Of a stretch of DNA of 64,000 nucleotides, positions 17,309 through 26,302 are shown one piece after another. A program made the translations under genes and the position numbers. Source of the DNA: Myxococcus landrumus (GTDB lineage: Bacteria; Myxococcota; Myxococcia; Myxococcales; Myxococcaceae). Under the pieces are notes generated by a model. The model had not been told where the DNA came from. It did no database searches and saw nothing but the letters and a program-made list of their open reading frames with translations. How positions within the stretch are numbered: the first letter of the stretch is position 1; every line of letters begins with the position of its first letter. The stretch covers positions 2,182,001 through 2,246,000 of the forward strand of contig NZ_CP071091.1 of assembly GCF_017301635.1 (NCBI RefSeq), read 5' to 3'.

Positions 17309-17844
17309 TCGCTCACCTCCAGGGCAACGGTTCCCTTCATGCTGAACACGGTGCCGGTGTCCACCATCGCGTCCCTGAGAGAGAGGCCCAGCGCCTTGAA
17401 CGCCGCCTCGGTGACGTGGTGACTGTCCCGTCCTCGCAGGACTCGCAGGTGCAGCGTCACCTTCGCGTGCTCACAGAACGAGCGCATCCAGTGTTCGTAG
17501 AGGCGGTTCTTCAGCGGCCCCTCGTAGAAGAAGCGCCCACCCGCGTCGAGGCAGGCCTGCACCAGCGCGTCGTCCATCGGAAGCGTCCGCTCCGCGAAGC
17601 GCGCCGCCGTGGCGGGAATGACCCGTTGAACCGCGGTGCCCAGGGTGATGGCCACGTCTTCCATCACATGGTGGGTGAGGTCGCCCCGCGCGTGGAGCTT
17701 CAAGTCGAGCCCCGCGTAGCGCGCGAAGGTGGAGAGCATGTGGTCGAAGAACTTGAGCCCCGTGTCCACCTGCGTCGCGCCCCGTCCGATGGACAGCTCC
17801 ACGCGGACCTTCGTCTCCTTCGTCTCTCGCGTGACGGTGGTCAT
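17302..17844 (-). CDS. hisB: Imidazoleglycerol-phosphate dehydratase
   Basis: This is a monofunctional HisB dehydratase of 180 residues. The manganese-binding histidine clusters are visible in [24 protein letters not shown] and [14 protein letters not shown]. No haloacid-dehalogenase phosphatase domain is fused, consistent with the separate hisN. The ATG overlaps the hisA stop as ATGA. Confidence 0.96.
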   Translation of the reverse strand: MTTVTRETKETKVRVELSIGRGATQVDTGLKFFDHMLSTFARYAGLDLKLHARGDLTHHVMEDVAITLGTAVQRVIPATAARFAERTLPMDDALVQACLDAGGRFFYEGPLKNRLYEHWMRSFCEHAKVTLHLRVLRGRDSHHVTEAAFKALGLSLRDAMVDTGTVFSMKGTVALEVSEC

Positions 17845-18557
17845 TCCGAGAACTCCCGCGCGACTTCGCGTGCATCCAGTCGCCCCGTGTACAGCGCCAT
17901 GCCGATGACCGCCCCATGGGCGCCCACCGACGACAGCCCTCGCAAATCCTCCAGAGTCGTCACCCCGCCCGACGCATAGAGCCGGTGACGCGTACGAGAC
18001 ACCACGTCGCGCATGAGCGACAGGTCCACCCCTTCGAGCTGCCCTTCCTTGTGCACCGCCGTCACCAACAGTCCGCCGATCGGCAAAGGCTCCAACGCCG
18101 AGAGCACCTCATCGAGCGCCCGGCCACTTCCGAGCGTCCATCCTCTCGTCACCACTTCGCGACCTCGGACATCCGCGGCGACGACGACACGCCCGGGATG
18201 GCGGTTCGCGACCTCGGCGAGCCAGGCCGGGTCCTCGATGGCGCGCGTCCCCACCACGACGCCCGAAGCTCCCTCCTCCAGCAACGACGTCACCCGCGCG
18301 ACATCCCGCACACCACCGCCCACGGTGAAGACGAGCCCGGGTGCTTGGGACGTCAGCCGAGTGACAACGTCCGCATTGGAGCCACGCCCCAAGGCCGCGT
18401 CGAGGTCGACGACGTGGAAGTGGCGGAAGCCTACCTCGCGCCATCGGTCGAGCGCGGCCAGCGGGTCATTCACCCGGACCCGCTCCGCGTCGTACGAGCC
18501 TCCAACGAGCTGCACACATGCGCCTTCGCGCAAGTCGATGGCTGCAATCGCCTTCAT
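17841..18557 (-). CDS. hisA: ProFAR isomerase
   Basis: HisA isomerises ProFAR to PRFAR. The 238-residue barrel starts MKAIAAIDLREGACVQLVGG, with the catalytic Asp in AAIDL; the phosphate loops TVGGGVRD and YASGGV are present. The start at 18557 overlaps the hisH stop as ATGA and has GAGG upstream. Confidence 0.95.
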   Translation of the reverse strand: MKAIAAIDLREGACVQLVGGSYDAERVRVNDPLAALDRWREVGFRHFHVVDLDAALGRGSNADVVTRLTSQAPGLVFTVGGGVRDVARVTSLLEEGASGVVVGTRAIEDPAWLAEVANRHPGRVVVAADVRGREVVTRGWTLGSGRALDEVLSALEPLPIGGLLVTAVHKEGQLEGVDLSLMRDVVSRTRHRLYASGGVTTLEDLRGLSSVGAHGAVIGMALYTGRLDAREVAREFSE

Positions 18558-19147
18558 GACACCACCTCGCGCAAGAAGCCCTGGATGAAGGCCACGCCCA
18601 CGGACGAAGACTTCTCGGGATGGAACTGCACGCCGACCACCGCGCCTCGCCTCACCGCCGCGGGGAAGCGGTCCCCCTCGTGGGTGGTCCAGGCCGTCAC
18701 GATGGATGCGTCCTCGGCGCGGCAGACGAAGCTGTTCGCGTAGTAGGCAATCTCCAGCGCCGCGCCAGACACCGTGCGGTCCGCATCGACGGGGTTCCAC
18801 CCCATCTGCGGAACACGCCTCGCGTTCAGGCGAGTCACCCGCCCCTCGAAGTAGCCCAGCCCTTGGCCGAGGCCCTCATCACTCGACTCGAACAGGAGCT
18901 GCATCCCCAGGCAGATGCCCAGACAGGGCAGCCCTCGTTCCAGCGCGGAACGCATCGCCGCTCGTCCTGGGGCGAGTCTCGCGGCTGCCGCTCCGAAGGC
19001 TCCAACGCCGGGCAACACGAGGACCTCCGTGTCCACCGCGCGCACGGGGTCCTCCTCCACTCGCACCTCCACGCCAGGCACCGTGGTCAGGGCCTTGCTC
19101 AATGAGTGCAAGTTGCCCGCGCCATAGTCGAACAGAGTGACTCTCAT
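18554..19147 (-). CDS. hisH: Imidazole glycerol phosphate synthase, glutamine amidotransferase subunit
   Basis: HisH supplies ammonia to HisF. The class-I amidotransferase triad is visible: Cys in PCLGICLGMQLLFE and His/Glu in GVQFHPEKSS. It has 197 residues, the usual length. The ATG at 19147 overlaps the hisC stop by 4 bases. Confidence 0.96.
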   Translation of the reverse strand: MRVTLFDYGAGNLHSLSKALTTVPGVEVRVEEDPVRAVDTEVLVLPGVGAFGAAAARLAPGRAAMRSALERGLPCLGICLGMQLLFESSDEGLGQGLGYFEGRVTRLNARRVPQMGWNPVDADRTVSGAALEIAYYANSFVCRAEDASIVTAWTTHEGDRFPAAVRRGAVVGVQFHPEKSSSVGVAFIQGFLREVVS

Positions 19148-20184
19148 CGCAGCGACTCCCGCAGCGCCGTGAGCGCCGTCTCCAGCAAGGGCCATGGAGC
19201 GCTGCCAATCCGGAGCGCATCCCCCACTCCCGTGAGCCCCTGGAAGGCGCGCACGTTCACATCGCGCTCGCGCATCCGCTCCGCCACCTCCGATGCGCCG
19301 GGCACGGGGACCAACACGAAGTTGCCCTCCGAGGGCAGCGGCTTCAGCCCCATCGCCGACAGGGCTTCGCGAAGCCGCTCCCGATTCGCCACCGCCTCTT
19401 CGGCCCACACACGGACCCAAGGCTCGTCCTCCTTCAACGTGGCCACGGCCATCGACTCCGCGAGCTGGGACAGCTTGTACGGCCCTCGTGCCTTCTCCAC
19501 TTCGGCCATCAGTCTCGGGTGCCCCACGCCCCACCCCACGCGCATGCTCGCGAGGCCGAACGCCTTGGAGAACGTCCGCGTCACCAGCACATTCGGGCGC
19601 GTCAGCGCCAGGTCCATGAAGCCCGGGCCCCGCGCGAAATCCACATAGGCCTCGTCGAGGATGACGATACCCGGCGCCTTCTCCACCACGCGCACCACCG
19701 CCTCACGCGACAACGCCGTGCCCGTGGGGTTGTTGGGCGAACACAGGTAGATGACCTTCGCTCCCGTGGCGAGCAGGGCCTCCGGGTCCACATCGAAGTC
19801 CGCGCGAAGCGGCACCGCGGCGGGCCTCAGCCCATTCACCTTCGCGAACAACGGCATCATCACGAACGTGGGGTCCTGGAACGCGAGCACTTCGCCCGGC
19901 TCCAGGAACGCACGCAACGCACTGTCGAGGACATCGTCGGAGCCACACCCCGTCGTCACCCACTCCGACGACACACCGAGCCTCGAGGCCAGCACGCGCC
20001 GCAAGTCGGGCGCATAGCTTCGGGGATATCGAGCCAGCAGTTCCGAGTGGAACTCACCCAACTTGCGAGCCGCCGCGGGAGGCACACCAAACAGGTTGGT
20101 GTTGTCGCTCAAGTCCACACGACACGGCCGCTTCGGCGGCGAATACAGCGAGATGTCCCGGTAGGACGCGCGAAGGGGAATCAT
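19144..20184 (-). CDS. hisC: Histidinol-phosphate aminotransferase
   Basis: This is a PLP-dependent class I/II aminotransferase of 346 residues. It has SPNNPTGTALS, ILDEAYVDFA, and the PLP-lysine in TRTFSKAFGLASMRVGW. It sits between hisD and hisH and overlaps both by 4 bases, which fixes its role. Confidence 0.95.
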   Translation of the reverse strand: MIPLRASYRDISLYSPPKRPCRVDLSDNTNLFGVPPAAARKLGEFHSELLARYPRSYAPDLRRVLASRLGVSSEWVTTGCGSDDVLDSALRAFLEPGEVLAFQDPTFVMMPLFAKVNGLRPAAVPLRADFDVDPEALLATGAKVIYLCSPNNPTGTALSREAVVRVVEKAPGIVILDEAYVDFARGPGFMDLALTRPNVLVTRTFSKAFGLASMRVGWGVGHPRLMAEVEKARGPYKLSQLAESMAVATLKEDEPWVRVWAEEAVANRERLREALSAMGLKPLPSEGNFVLVPVPGASEVAERMRERDVNVRAFQGLTGVGDALRIGSAPWPLLETALTALRESLR

Positions 20185-21488
20185 GCGCCCCTCCAGGCCC
20201 GCGCGGCCTCCGCGTGAGCGAAGAGTCCCTCGCTGTCCGCGAGCAGCCCCACATCGTCCGCCAGCGCCGCCGATGCAGCACGCTCCACGCGCTGGTAGGT
20301 GGTCCACCGGTAGAAGTCGAGCAGGTTGAGCCCCGAGTACGCCCGCGCCAACCCCGCCGTGGGCAGCACATGGTTCGAGCCTGTCATGTAGTCGCCGTAC
20401 GCCACGGACGAGCGCTCCCCCAGGAAGACCGTGCCCGCATTGCGCACCCGCCCCAGATCCACCGATGGCGCCGCCGTGGCGAGGAGCAGATGCTCGGGTG
20501 CGAAGTCCGCCACGAAGGGCCAGGCCTCCTCCAACGAGGCCACACTCAACACCGCCCCTCGCGAGCCCAACGCCGCGTCCACAATCTCCCGCCGCTTCGC
20601 GCTCACCGACAGGCTCCTCACCTGCTCCGCGATGGCCTCCGCGACGTCGTCACCCAACGCCACCACGACACAGGCCGCATCCGGGTCGTGCTCCGCCTGC
20701 GCCAGGACCTCTCGCGCCACCGCCTCCGGATTCGCCGTCTCGTCGGCGACCACGAGGATTTCACTCGGTCCCGCGGGCGCTTCGATGGCCACCGCTCCCA
20801 CCACCTGAAGCTTGGCCTCGGCGACATATGCATTCCCGGGCCCGACGATGCGGTCCACGCGAGGCACGCTGCCTGTCCCGTACGCCATGGCCGCCACCGC
20901 GCCCGCGCCACCCAATGCGAAGACCCGGTCCGCGCCGGCCAGCACCGCGGCGGCCAGCACACTCGGGTGTGGCAGTCCGTCACGCCCCGGCGGGGAGCAG
21001 ACGATGACCTCCCCCACTCCCGCCACCTTCGCCGGAACCACCCCCATCAACACGCTGCTCGGATAGACCGCGCGTCCTCCTGGCGCGTACACCCCGACCC
21101 GCCCCAGCGGATCCGGCCTGCGCCCCACCAACACCCCAGGCTCCGTCTCCACCTCCACCGCGCGAGGCCGCTGCACCTCGTGAGCCCGAGCGATGTTGCG
21201 CACCGCCCGAGACAACGCTCGCGCAAGGGAGGGCTCCAACGCCGCCAGCGCCTCCTCACAGCGCGCCCGAGGCACCTCCAGCGAGGACAACGACACCCCA
21301 TCGAACCGGCGCGCCATCTCGAAGAGCGCGCTGTCTCCATCGAGCTGGACACTCGCGATGAGCTCTCGAACCCGGGCGGCGATGCGTGAATCGACGGCGC
21401 CACCGCGCAGCAACAACCGGCGCAGGTCCTCGGGCGACAGCTTCGCGAGGGGACCTTGGAACCGGAGGAAGGAAGGAAGCGGAGGCAT
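20181..21488 (-). CDS. hisD: Histidinol dehydrogenase
   Basis: HisD carries out the last two oxidations to histidine. The 435-residue product has GVYAPGGRAVYPSSVLM, the GPGNAYVAEAKLQV segment, AGPSEILVVAD, and the zinc-site stretch ending FAPEHLLL. The ATG at 21488 shares its first base with the hisG stop (TGATG) and has GGTGG upstream; a GTG at 21491 is less likely. Confidence 0.96.
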   Translation of the reverse strand: MPPLPSFLRFQGPLAKLSPEDLRRLLLRGGAVDSRIAARVRELIASVQLDGDSALFEMARRFDGVSLSSLEVPRARCEEALAALEPSLARALSRAVRNIARAHEVQRPRAVEVETEPGVLVGRRPDPLGRVGVYAPGGRAVYPSSVLMGVVPAKVAGVGEVIVCSPPGRDGLPHPSVLAAAVLAGADRVFALGGAGAVAAMAYGTGSVPRVDRIVGPGNAYVAEAKLQVVGAVAIEAPAGPSEILVVADETANPEAVAREVLAQAEHDPDAACVVVALGDDVAEAIAEQVRSLSVSAKRREIVDAALGSRGAVLSVASLEEAWPFVADFAPEHLLLATAAPSVDLGRVRNAGTVFLGERSSVAYGDYMTGSNHVLPTAGLARAYSGLNLLDFYRWTTYQRVERAASAALADDVGLLADSEGLFAHAEAARAWRGA

Positions 21489-22348
21489 CACGCCACCAGC
21501 CTTTCAATCCGGGTGACGAGGATGCCTTCGCCCCCCAGGGACTTCAGGGCATTGACCGTGCGGTAGATGGCCTTCGCGGGCACCACCGCGTGCACCGCGA
21601 CGAAGCGCCCTCCGTCCAGCACGTCGACCACCGTCGGACCATTGAGCCCCGGCAACACCTCACGCACCCGAGGGAGCATCTCCTTCGGCACGTTGGCCAT
21701 CACGTAGCGCTTGCCCCGCGCCGCGAGCACCGAGCCCAACGCGAGCTTCAATTCGTCCAGCGTCCCGCGCACCTCCGCGTCGTTCGCCTGACACGCCACC
21801 AGCCGCGCGCTGGACTCCAGCACCGTGGCCACTTCTCGAAGCCCGTTCATCTTCAACGTGGACCCGGTGGACGTCAGGTCCACCACGATGTCCGCGATGC
21901 CCAGGTGGGGCGCAATCTCCGTCGCCCCCGAGACGGGGACCACCGTGATGCTCTGCCCCCGCCGCGCGAAGTAGTCCCGCGTCAGCCGAGGGAAACACGA
22001 CGCCACGCGCATGCCGTCCCGCACATCGCTGGCCTGGCCGATGCCGCTCTCCTCACGCGCCGCCACCACGAGCCGACAGCGCCCCAGCTCCAGGTCCATC
22101 AAATGCTCGAGCTGCCGCCCCGCCTCGTTCACCAGGTCCCACCCCGTCACCCCCGCATGCGCGGCCCCGTCCGCGACGAACTCCGGGATGTCTCGGGCAC
22201 GGACGAAGATGGCCTCGAACTCACCGCCCAACGACGCGGTGAGTGCACGGTCTCCTCGGACACGCACCTCCAGGCCCGCTTCGTTGAACAGCTCACGAAC
22301 CTCTTCGGACAGACGGCCTTTGTTGGGCAGGGCAATCTTCAGCAACAT
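21488..22348 (-). CDS. hisG: ATP phosphoribosyltransferase, long form
   Basis: HisG is the first and feedback-inhibited enzyme of the pathway. The 286-residue product has the C-terminal regulatory domain of the long form (about 205-286, MANVPKEMLPRVREVLPGLNGPTV), so no hisZ is needed and none is present. The PRPP motif is ADIVVDLTSTGSTLKMNGL. It lies 48 bases after the intrinsic terminator of the leader. Confidence 0.96.
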   Translation of the reverse strand: MLLKIALPNKGRLSEEVRELFNEAGLEVRVRGDRALTASLGGEFEAIFVRARDIPEFVADGAAHAGVTGWDLVNEAGRQLEHLMDLELGRCRLVVAAREESGIGQASDVRDGMRVASCFPRLTRDYFARRGQSITVVPVSGATEIAPHLGIADIVVDLTSTGSTLKMNGLREVATVLESSARLVACQANDAEVRGTLDELKLALGSVLAARGKRYVMANVPKEMLPRVREVLPGLNGPTVVDVLDGGRFVAVHAVVPAKAIYRTVNALKSLGGEGILVTRIERLVA

Positions 22349-22396
22349 GGGTGGACCTGCGGGGGACTGCGGGGGAACGGTGGCCGCGCGGAAACG

Positions 22397-22427
22397 AAAA
22401 AAGGCCCGTCCAGGGGGGACGGGCCTT
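22397..22427 (-). terminator. Intrinsic terminator of the his attenuator
   Basis: AAGGCCCGTCC (22417-22427 on this strand) and its perfect complement (22401-22411) form an 11-bp GC-rich stem around a 5-base loop, running straight into six T (22397-22402 as A on plus). It stands between the His-rich leader and hisG, with no gene end nearby to justify an ordinary terminator. Confidence 0.88.
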
Positions 22428-22462
22428 CGGTCGCTGCGGCAGGTGCCGGGAGGGTGGTGCGT

Positions 22463-22555
22463 CTAGTGGCTCACCCAGGCATGCGCATGGCGAACGGTCC
22501 CGTCGGGGCCGAGCCGATGATGCGCATGATGGGGATGCACGGTAGAGAAACGCAC
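22463..22555 (-). CDS. hisL: His operon leader peptide
   Basis: A short frame from GTG at 22555 (or GTG at 22540) to TAG at 22463 encodes 30 (or 25) residues, 8 of them His: a cluster HPHHAHH and a second RHAHAWVSH just before the stop. Eight His in 25 codons is far beyond chance in this genome. The terminator stem begins 35 bases after the stop and hisG follows. The start is uncertain because no clear ribosome site is seen. It should act in cis by ribosome stalling. Confidence 0.8.
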   Translation of the reverse strand: MRFSTVHPHHAHHRLGPDGTVRHAHAWVSH

Positions 22556-22564
22556 GGCACCATC

Positions 22565-22592
22565 AGTAATGGCAAAGCCCCCTCGCCGTCAA
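22565..22592 (-). promoter_or_regulatory. Candidate his operon promoter
   Basis: TTGACG (22587-22592) and ATTACT (22565-22570) are 16 bases apart on the minus strand. Transcription would start near 22558, just at or before the leader GTG. Confidence 0.5.
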
Positions 22593-22660
22593 CCCGACCT
22601 CCCGTCCGCCTCTCTCAAGTCGCTTGCAAACCCTCGCCGGGGCGAGCAGGAAGCAAGGCC

Positions 22661-23776
22661 ATGCGAGTCTCGGACGTCATCATCGTGGGCGGGGGCATCA
22701 TGGGCTGCGGCATCGCGCTGCGGCTGCGGCAAGCGGGCGCTCGAGTCACCGTGCTGGAGCGCTCCATCCCCGGCGCGGAGGCCAGCAGCGCCGCGGCCGG
22801 AATGCTCGCGCCGCAGATGGAGGCGGATGGCCCCGGCCCCTTCCTCGAGCTGTGCCTGCGAAGCCGAGGCCTGTATCCCGCGTTCGCCGAGGAGCTGCGG
22901 GAGCTGTCCGGCGTCGACATCGCCTACCGGCCCAGCGGCGTCCTCAAGGTGGCCTTCAGCGAGGCCTCGGTCCATCACGTCGAGGCCACCGTCCTCTGGC
23001 AGCGCGGCATGGGCCTGCGCGCGGAGCTCCTCGACGGAGCCCAGGCTCGCGCGCTGGAGCCTCGGCTCTCACCCAAGGCGCTCGCCGCCGCCCACTTCCC
23101 GGATGACCACCAGGTGGACAACCGGCTCCTCGTGCGTGCGCTGACGATGGCCGCCGCGCGCGTGGGCGCGGAGTTCCGCAGCGGCTACGTGCGCGGCATC
23201 GTCCACGAAGCGGGCCGCGCGGTGGGCGTGGACCTGGACGGAGAAGTGCTCCGCGCCGACGCGGTGGTGCTCGCCGCGGGCTCCTGGTCTTCGCTCGTCC
23301 AGGGCGCGGGCGTGGAGGCGAAGGCGGTGCGCCCGGCGCGCGGGCAGATGATCCAGCTCCAGACGCGCCTGCCCGTCGTCGACCACATCCTCACGTCGGA
23401 GAAGGGCTACGTCGTCCCCCGCGCGGACGGACGCGTCATCGCCGGGAGCACCATGGAGCTGGTGGGCTTCGACAAGCAGGTGACGGCGGCGGGGCTGGCG
23501 AGGATCCTCGACATGGCGCTGGAGCTGTGTCCGGAGCTGGCCAACGCCCCGGTGACGGAGACCTGGGCCGGCTTCCGTCCGTGGACCGAGGACAAGCGGC
23601 CCTACCTGGGAGAGGGCCCCATGCCAGGCCTCTTCCTGGCCACCGGCCACTTCCGAAACGGCATCCTCCTGGCCCCCATCACCGCGAAGCTGGTGGCCCA
23701 GGCCCTCCTCGGAGAGCGGCCAAGCATGGACCTGGCGCCCTTCAGGTATGATCGCCTCCCCCGCGCCCATGCGTGA
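22661..23776 (+). CDS. thiO: Glycine oxidase ThiO-like FAD enzyme
   Basis: ThiO oxidises glycine to the imine used to form the thiamin thiazole in aerobes. The 371-residue DAO-family protein begins with the FAD motif VIIVGGGIMGCGIALRLRQAG, has SSAAAGMLAPQME typical of ThiO, VLAAGSWSS, and the late ATGHFRNGILLAPITA. The ATG follows AGGAAGCAAGG. It is divergent from the his operon. ThiC is encoded 4 kb downstream on the other strand; no thiG or thiS is in the window. Confidence 0.9.
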   Translation: MRVSDVIIVGGGIMGCGIALRLRQAGARVTVLERSIPGAEASSAAAGMLAPQMEADGPGPFLELCLRSRGLYPAFAEELRELSGVDIAYRPSGVLKVAFSEASVHHVEATVLWQRGMGLRAELLDGAQARALEPRLSPKALAAAHFPDDHQVDNRLLVRALTMAAARVGAEFRSGYVRGIVHEAGRAVGVDLDGEVLRADAVVLAAGSWSSLVQGAGVEAKAVRPARGQMIQLQTRLPVVDHILTSEKGYVVPRADGRVIAGSTMELVGFDKQVTAAGLARILDMALELCPELANAPVTETWAGFRPWTEDKRPYLGEGPMPGLFLATGHFRNGILLAPITAKLVAQALLGERPSMDLAPFRYDRLPRAHA

Positions 23777-23916
23777 GGGGGACCTACCTCCAGCCGCCCA
23801 CTTCCAGGGTCTTCTTCTGGACCCGAACACTGGACTGTCAACCGGCAAGTGGAGGAAGGTGGTAATTTCCCTGACTCATTCGCCATTGAAACCCGGAAAC
23901 CTCTAGAATCTCCCCC

Positions 23917-25161
23917 GTGGAAGCCATACCCCCTGCCCCACCCCGAATCCTCATCGTCGACGATGACGACTCCGTCCGAGACGTCATCTCCGTCCTCCTG
24001 CGTGAAGAGGGCTACAACTGCGTCGTCGCAAGCGGCGCCGAGATGGCGCTGGACGTAGCGGGCGAGGACGACACCCCGCTCGTCATCAGCGACATGAAGA
24101 TGCCGGGCAAGGACGGCCTCTGGCTGCTGGAGAACCTTCGGGAGCGGCTGCCGGACACGTCGGTCATCATGCTCACCGGCTACGGCGACACGGAGTCCGC
24201 GGTGGACTGCCTGCGCCGAGGCGCGGTGGACTACCTGCTCAAGCCGCCCAAGCTCACCGACCTCATCCGCGCCATCGAGCGGGCGCTCGCCAAGCGTCGC
24301 ATCGAGATGGCCCGCAAGCGCTACCAGAAGAAGCTGGAGCGCAAGGTCCGGGACCGCACGGCGGAGCTGCGAAGCGCGCTGCACAACATCGCCAACACCT
24401 ACCAGAACACGCTGCTGGCGCTGGTGGCCGCGCTCGACGCGCGCGAGCACGAGACGAGCGACCACTCGCAGCGCGTGGTCAGCTACACGTCCGCCATCGC
24501 CACGCGCATGGGCATCCAGGGCAAGGAGCTGGAGGAGATTGGCCGCGGCGCGCTGCTGCACGACATCGGGAAGATTGGCGTGCCGGACGCGGTGCTGCTC
24601 AAGCCGGGCAAGCTGACGCCGGACGAGTGGCTGGAGATGCGCAAGCATCCGGAGATTGGCTTCCAGATGATCCAAGCCATCCCCTTCCTCGCCACCCCGT
24701 CCGCCATCGTCCTCTCCCACCAGGAGCGCTTCGACGGCGCGGGCTATCCGCGCGGACTGCAGCGGCAGGAGATCCACATCGGCGCGCGCATCTTCGCCGT
24801 GGCGGACACGCTGGACGCCATGACGAGCGACCGGCCGTACCGCAAGGGCACGTCGTTCGCGAACGCCATCCAGGAGATCCGCCGCTGCGCCAACACCCAG
24901 TTCGATCCGGAAGTCGTCCGGGCGTTCCTGGACATCGGTGAAGAGGGCCTCATCCGCATCAAGGAGGAGATGGCGCTCAGGAAGCTCCAGCTCCCGCAGG
25001 CCGAGCAGGAGGCCAACGACGCGGAGGCGGAGCTGGCGCGGCTGACGGACCTGGATGACGACCTCGAGGCCGCCCCGGCCGCACCTGCGCGCCCCAGCAC
25101 GAGCGAGGCGACGGAAACCAAGGCGCCCATCATCCGGTCCGCCACGGGCAGCGAGGGCTGA
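23917..25161 (+). CDS. HD-GYP domain response regulator
   Basis: A 414-residue protein has an N-terminal receiver (phospho-acceptor Asp59 in ISDMKMPG), a coiled linker (about 130-160) and an HD-GYP phosphodiesterase domain with HD at 215-216 (LLHDIGKIGVPD) and the motif HQERFDGAGYP (from 268). Cyclic-di-GMP hydrolysis is the known activity of such domains. In the second motif the usual His-His-Glu is His-Gln-Glu. TAGAAT lies 8 bases before the GTG start and no ribosome site is visible, so the message may be leaderless. Confidence 0.93.
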   Translation: MEAIPPAPPRILIVDDDDSVRDVISVLLREEGYNCVVASGAEMALDVAGEDDTPLVISDMKMPGKDGLWLLENLRERLPDTSVIMLTGYGDTESAVDCLRRGAVDYLLKPPKLTDLIRAIERALAKRRIEMARKRYQKKLERKVRDRTAELRSALHNIANTYQNTLLALVAALDAREHETSDHSQRVVSYTSAIATRMGIQGKELEEIGRGALLHDIGKIGVPDAVLLKPGKLTPDEWLEMRKHPEIGFQMIQAIPFLATPSAIVLSHQERFDGAGYPRGLQRQEIHIGARIFAVADTLDAMTSDRPYRKGTSFANAIQEIRRCANTQFDPEVVRAFLDIGEEGLIRIKEEMALRKLQLPQAEQEANDAEAELARLTDLDDDLEAAPAAPARPSTSEATETKAPIIRSATGSEG

Positions 25162-25223
25162 GCCAGCGCGGGGAATGAGATGAACGGGCCCTCGGCGGCT
25201 GTTATGAAGTCAGCCCGCCCGTG

Positions 25224-26234
25224 ATGACGCCCGTCCCCGCCACAGATCCGCTCGCTCCGCCCTTGCTGGACGCGCAGGGGCGCCGCATGACGTATCTGCG
25301 GCTGAGCATCACGGACCGCTGCAACTTCCGCTGCACGTACTGCTCACCCGCGTCGTGGGGCGGCAAGAGAGATCTCCTGAGCCCCGAGGAGCTGGCGCGC
25401 ATCGCCTCCCTCTTCGCGTCCATGGGCATCCGCCGCGTGCGCCTCACCGGTGGCGAGCCGCTCATCCGGCCGGACATCCTGGACATCGCGCGCCGCCTCT
25501 CCAGCATCCCTGGCGTGCGCCACCTGGCCATCACCACCAACGCGAGCCACCTGGAGTCCCTCGCCGTCCCCCTGCGCGAAGCGGGTGTCGATCAGCTCAA
25601 CCTCAGCCTGGACACGCTGTCCGCGGAGACCTTCCGCCGCATCTCCAAGCAGGGTGACTTCGACGCGGTGCTCAAGGGCATCGACCGCGCCGCCGAGGCG
25701 GGCTACGGCACGCTCAAGCTCAACGTCGTGGTGATGCGAGGGGTGAACGACGGCGAGGCCCGCACGCTGGTGGACTACGCCCACGCCCGAGGCATCACCC
25801 CGCGCTTCATCGAGCTGATGCCCTTCGGCCAGGGGGTCCCCGTGCCCACCGCCGAGCTCGTCGAACGGCTTCGGGCCGAGGGCTTGCCTCTCTCCCCGGA
25901 GCCCGAGGACTCGGGCTCCGCCGCGGACTCGGTCACCTCTGGACCCGCGCGCTACTGGCGTGCTCCGGGCGGACGCGTGGGCTTCATCTCGCCCCTCACC
26001 CAGAACTTCTGTGGCGGGTGCAACCGCGTGCGCGTGGCCTCCAACGGCGACCTGAGAAGCTGCCTGGGAGGACGCGCGCAGGCGCCGCTGCATCAGCTCA
26101 TCCGGGGCGGCGCCACCGACGTGGAGCTCGCTCGCGCCATCCGCGCCGCGCTGGGCGACAAGCCGGAGGGACACCGCTTCACGGAGCCAGGCAATGGCGC
26201 CACGCTGCTGTCGATGATGGGCATCGGCGGCTGA
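25224..26234 (+). CDS. moaA: GTP 3',8-cyclase
   Basis: MoaA begins molybdopterin synthesis from GTP. The 336-residue radical-SAM protein has SITDRCNFRCTYC for the first cluster, GGEPLIRPD, the second-cluster cysteines in FCGGCNRVRVASNGDLRSC, and the C-terminal Gly-Gly (MGIGG) that is needed for activity. Either the ATG at 25224 or the GTG directly before it could be the start; neither has a strong ribosome site. Confidence 0.95.
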   Translation: MTPVPATDPLAPPLLDAQGRRMTYLRLSITDRCNFRCTYCSPASWGGKRDLLSPEELARIASLFASMGIRRVRLTGGEPLIRPDILDIARRLSSIPGVRHLAITTNASHLESLAVPLREAGVDQLNLSLDTLSAETFRRISKQGDFDAVLKGIDRAAEAGYGTLKLNVVVMRGVNDGEARTLVDYAHARGITPRFIELMPFGQGVPVPTAELVERLRAEGLPLSPEPEDSGSAADSVTSGPARYWRAPGGRVGFISPLTQNFCGGCNRVRVASNGDLRSCLGGRAQAPLHQLIRGGATDVELARAIRAALGDKPEGHRFTEPGNGATLLSMMGIGG

Positions 26235-26253
26235 GCCACACGCCGGACACACG

Positions 26254-26290
26254 ACGGGCGGGCCCGCGCCTTCGCGCATGACCCGCCCGT
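26254..26290. terminator. Bidirectional hairpin between moaA and the DUF4870 gene
   Basis: ACGGGCGGG (26254-26262) pairs with CCCGCCCGT (26282-26290); the loop contains a smaller GCG/CGC stem. It lies between two converging genes, but neither side has a long T-run. Confidence 0.5.
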
Positions 26291-26302
26291 GATGAAACCT
26301 GG

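Noticed and set aside
21386-22660. Upstream extension of thiO through the hisD/hisG region
   Set aside because: The extension is antisense to hisD, hisG and the his leader; the FAD motif begins right after ATG 22661, which has a purine-rich ribosome site.
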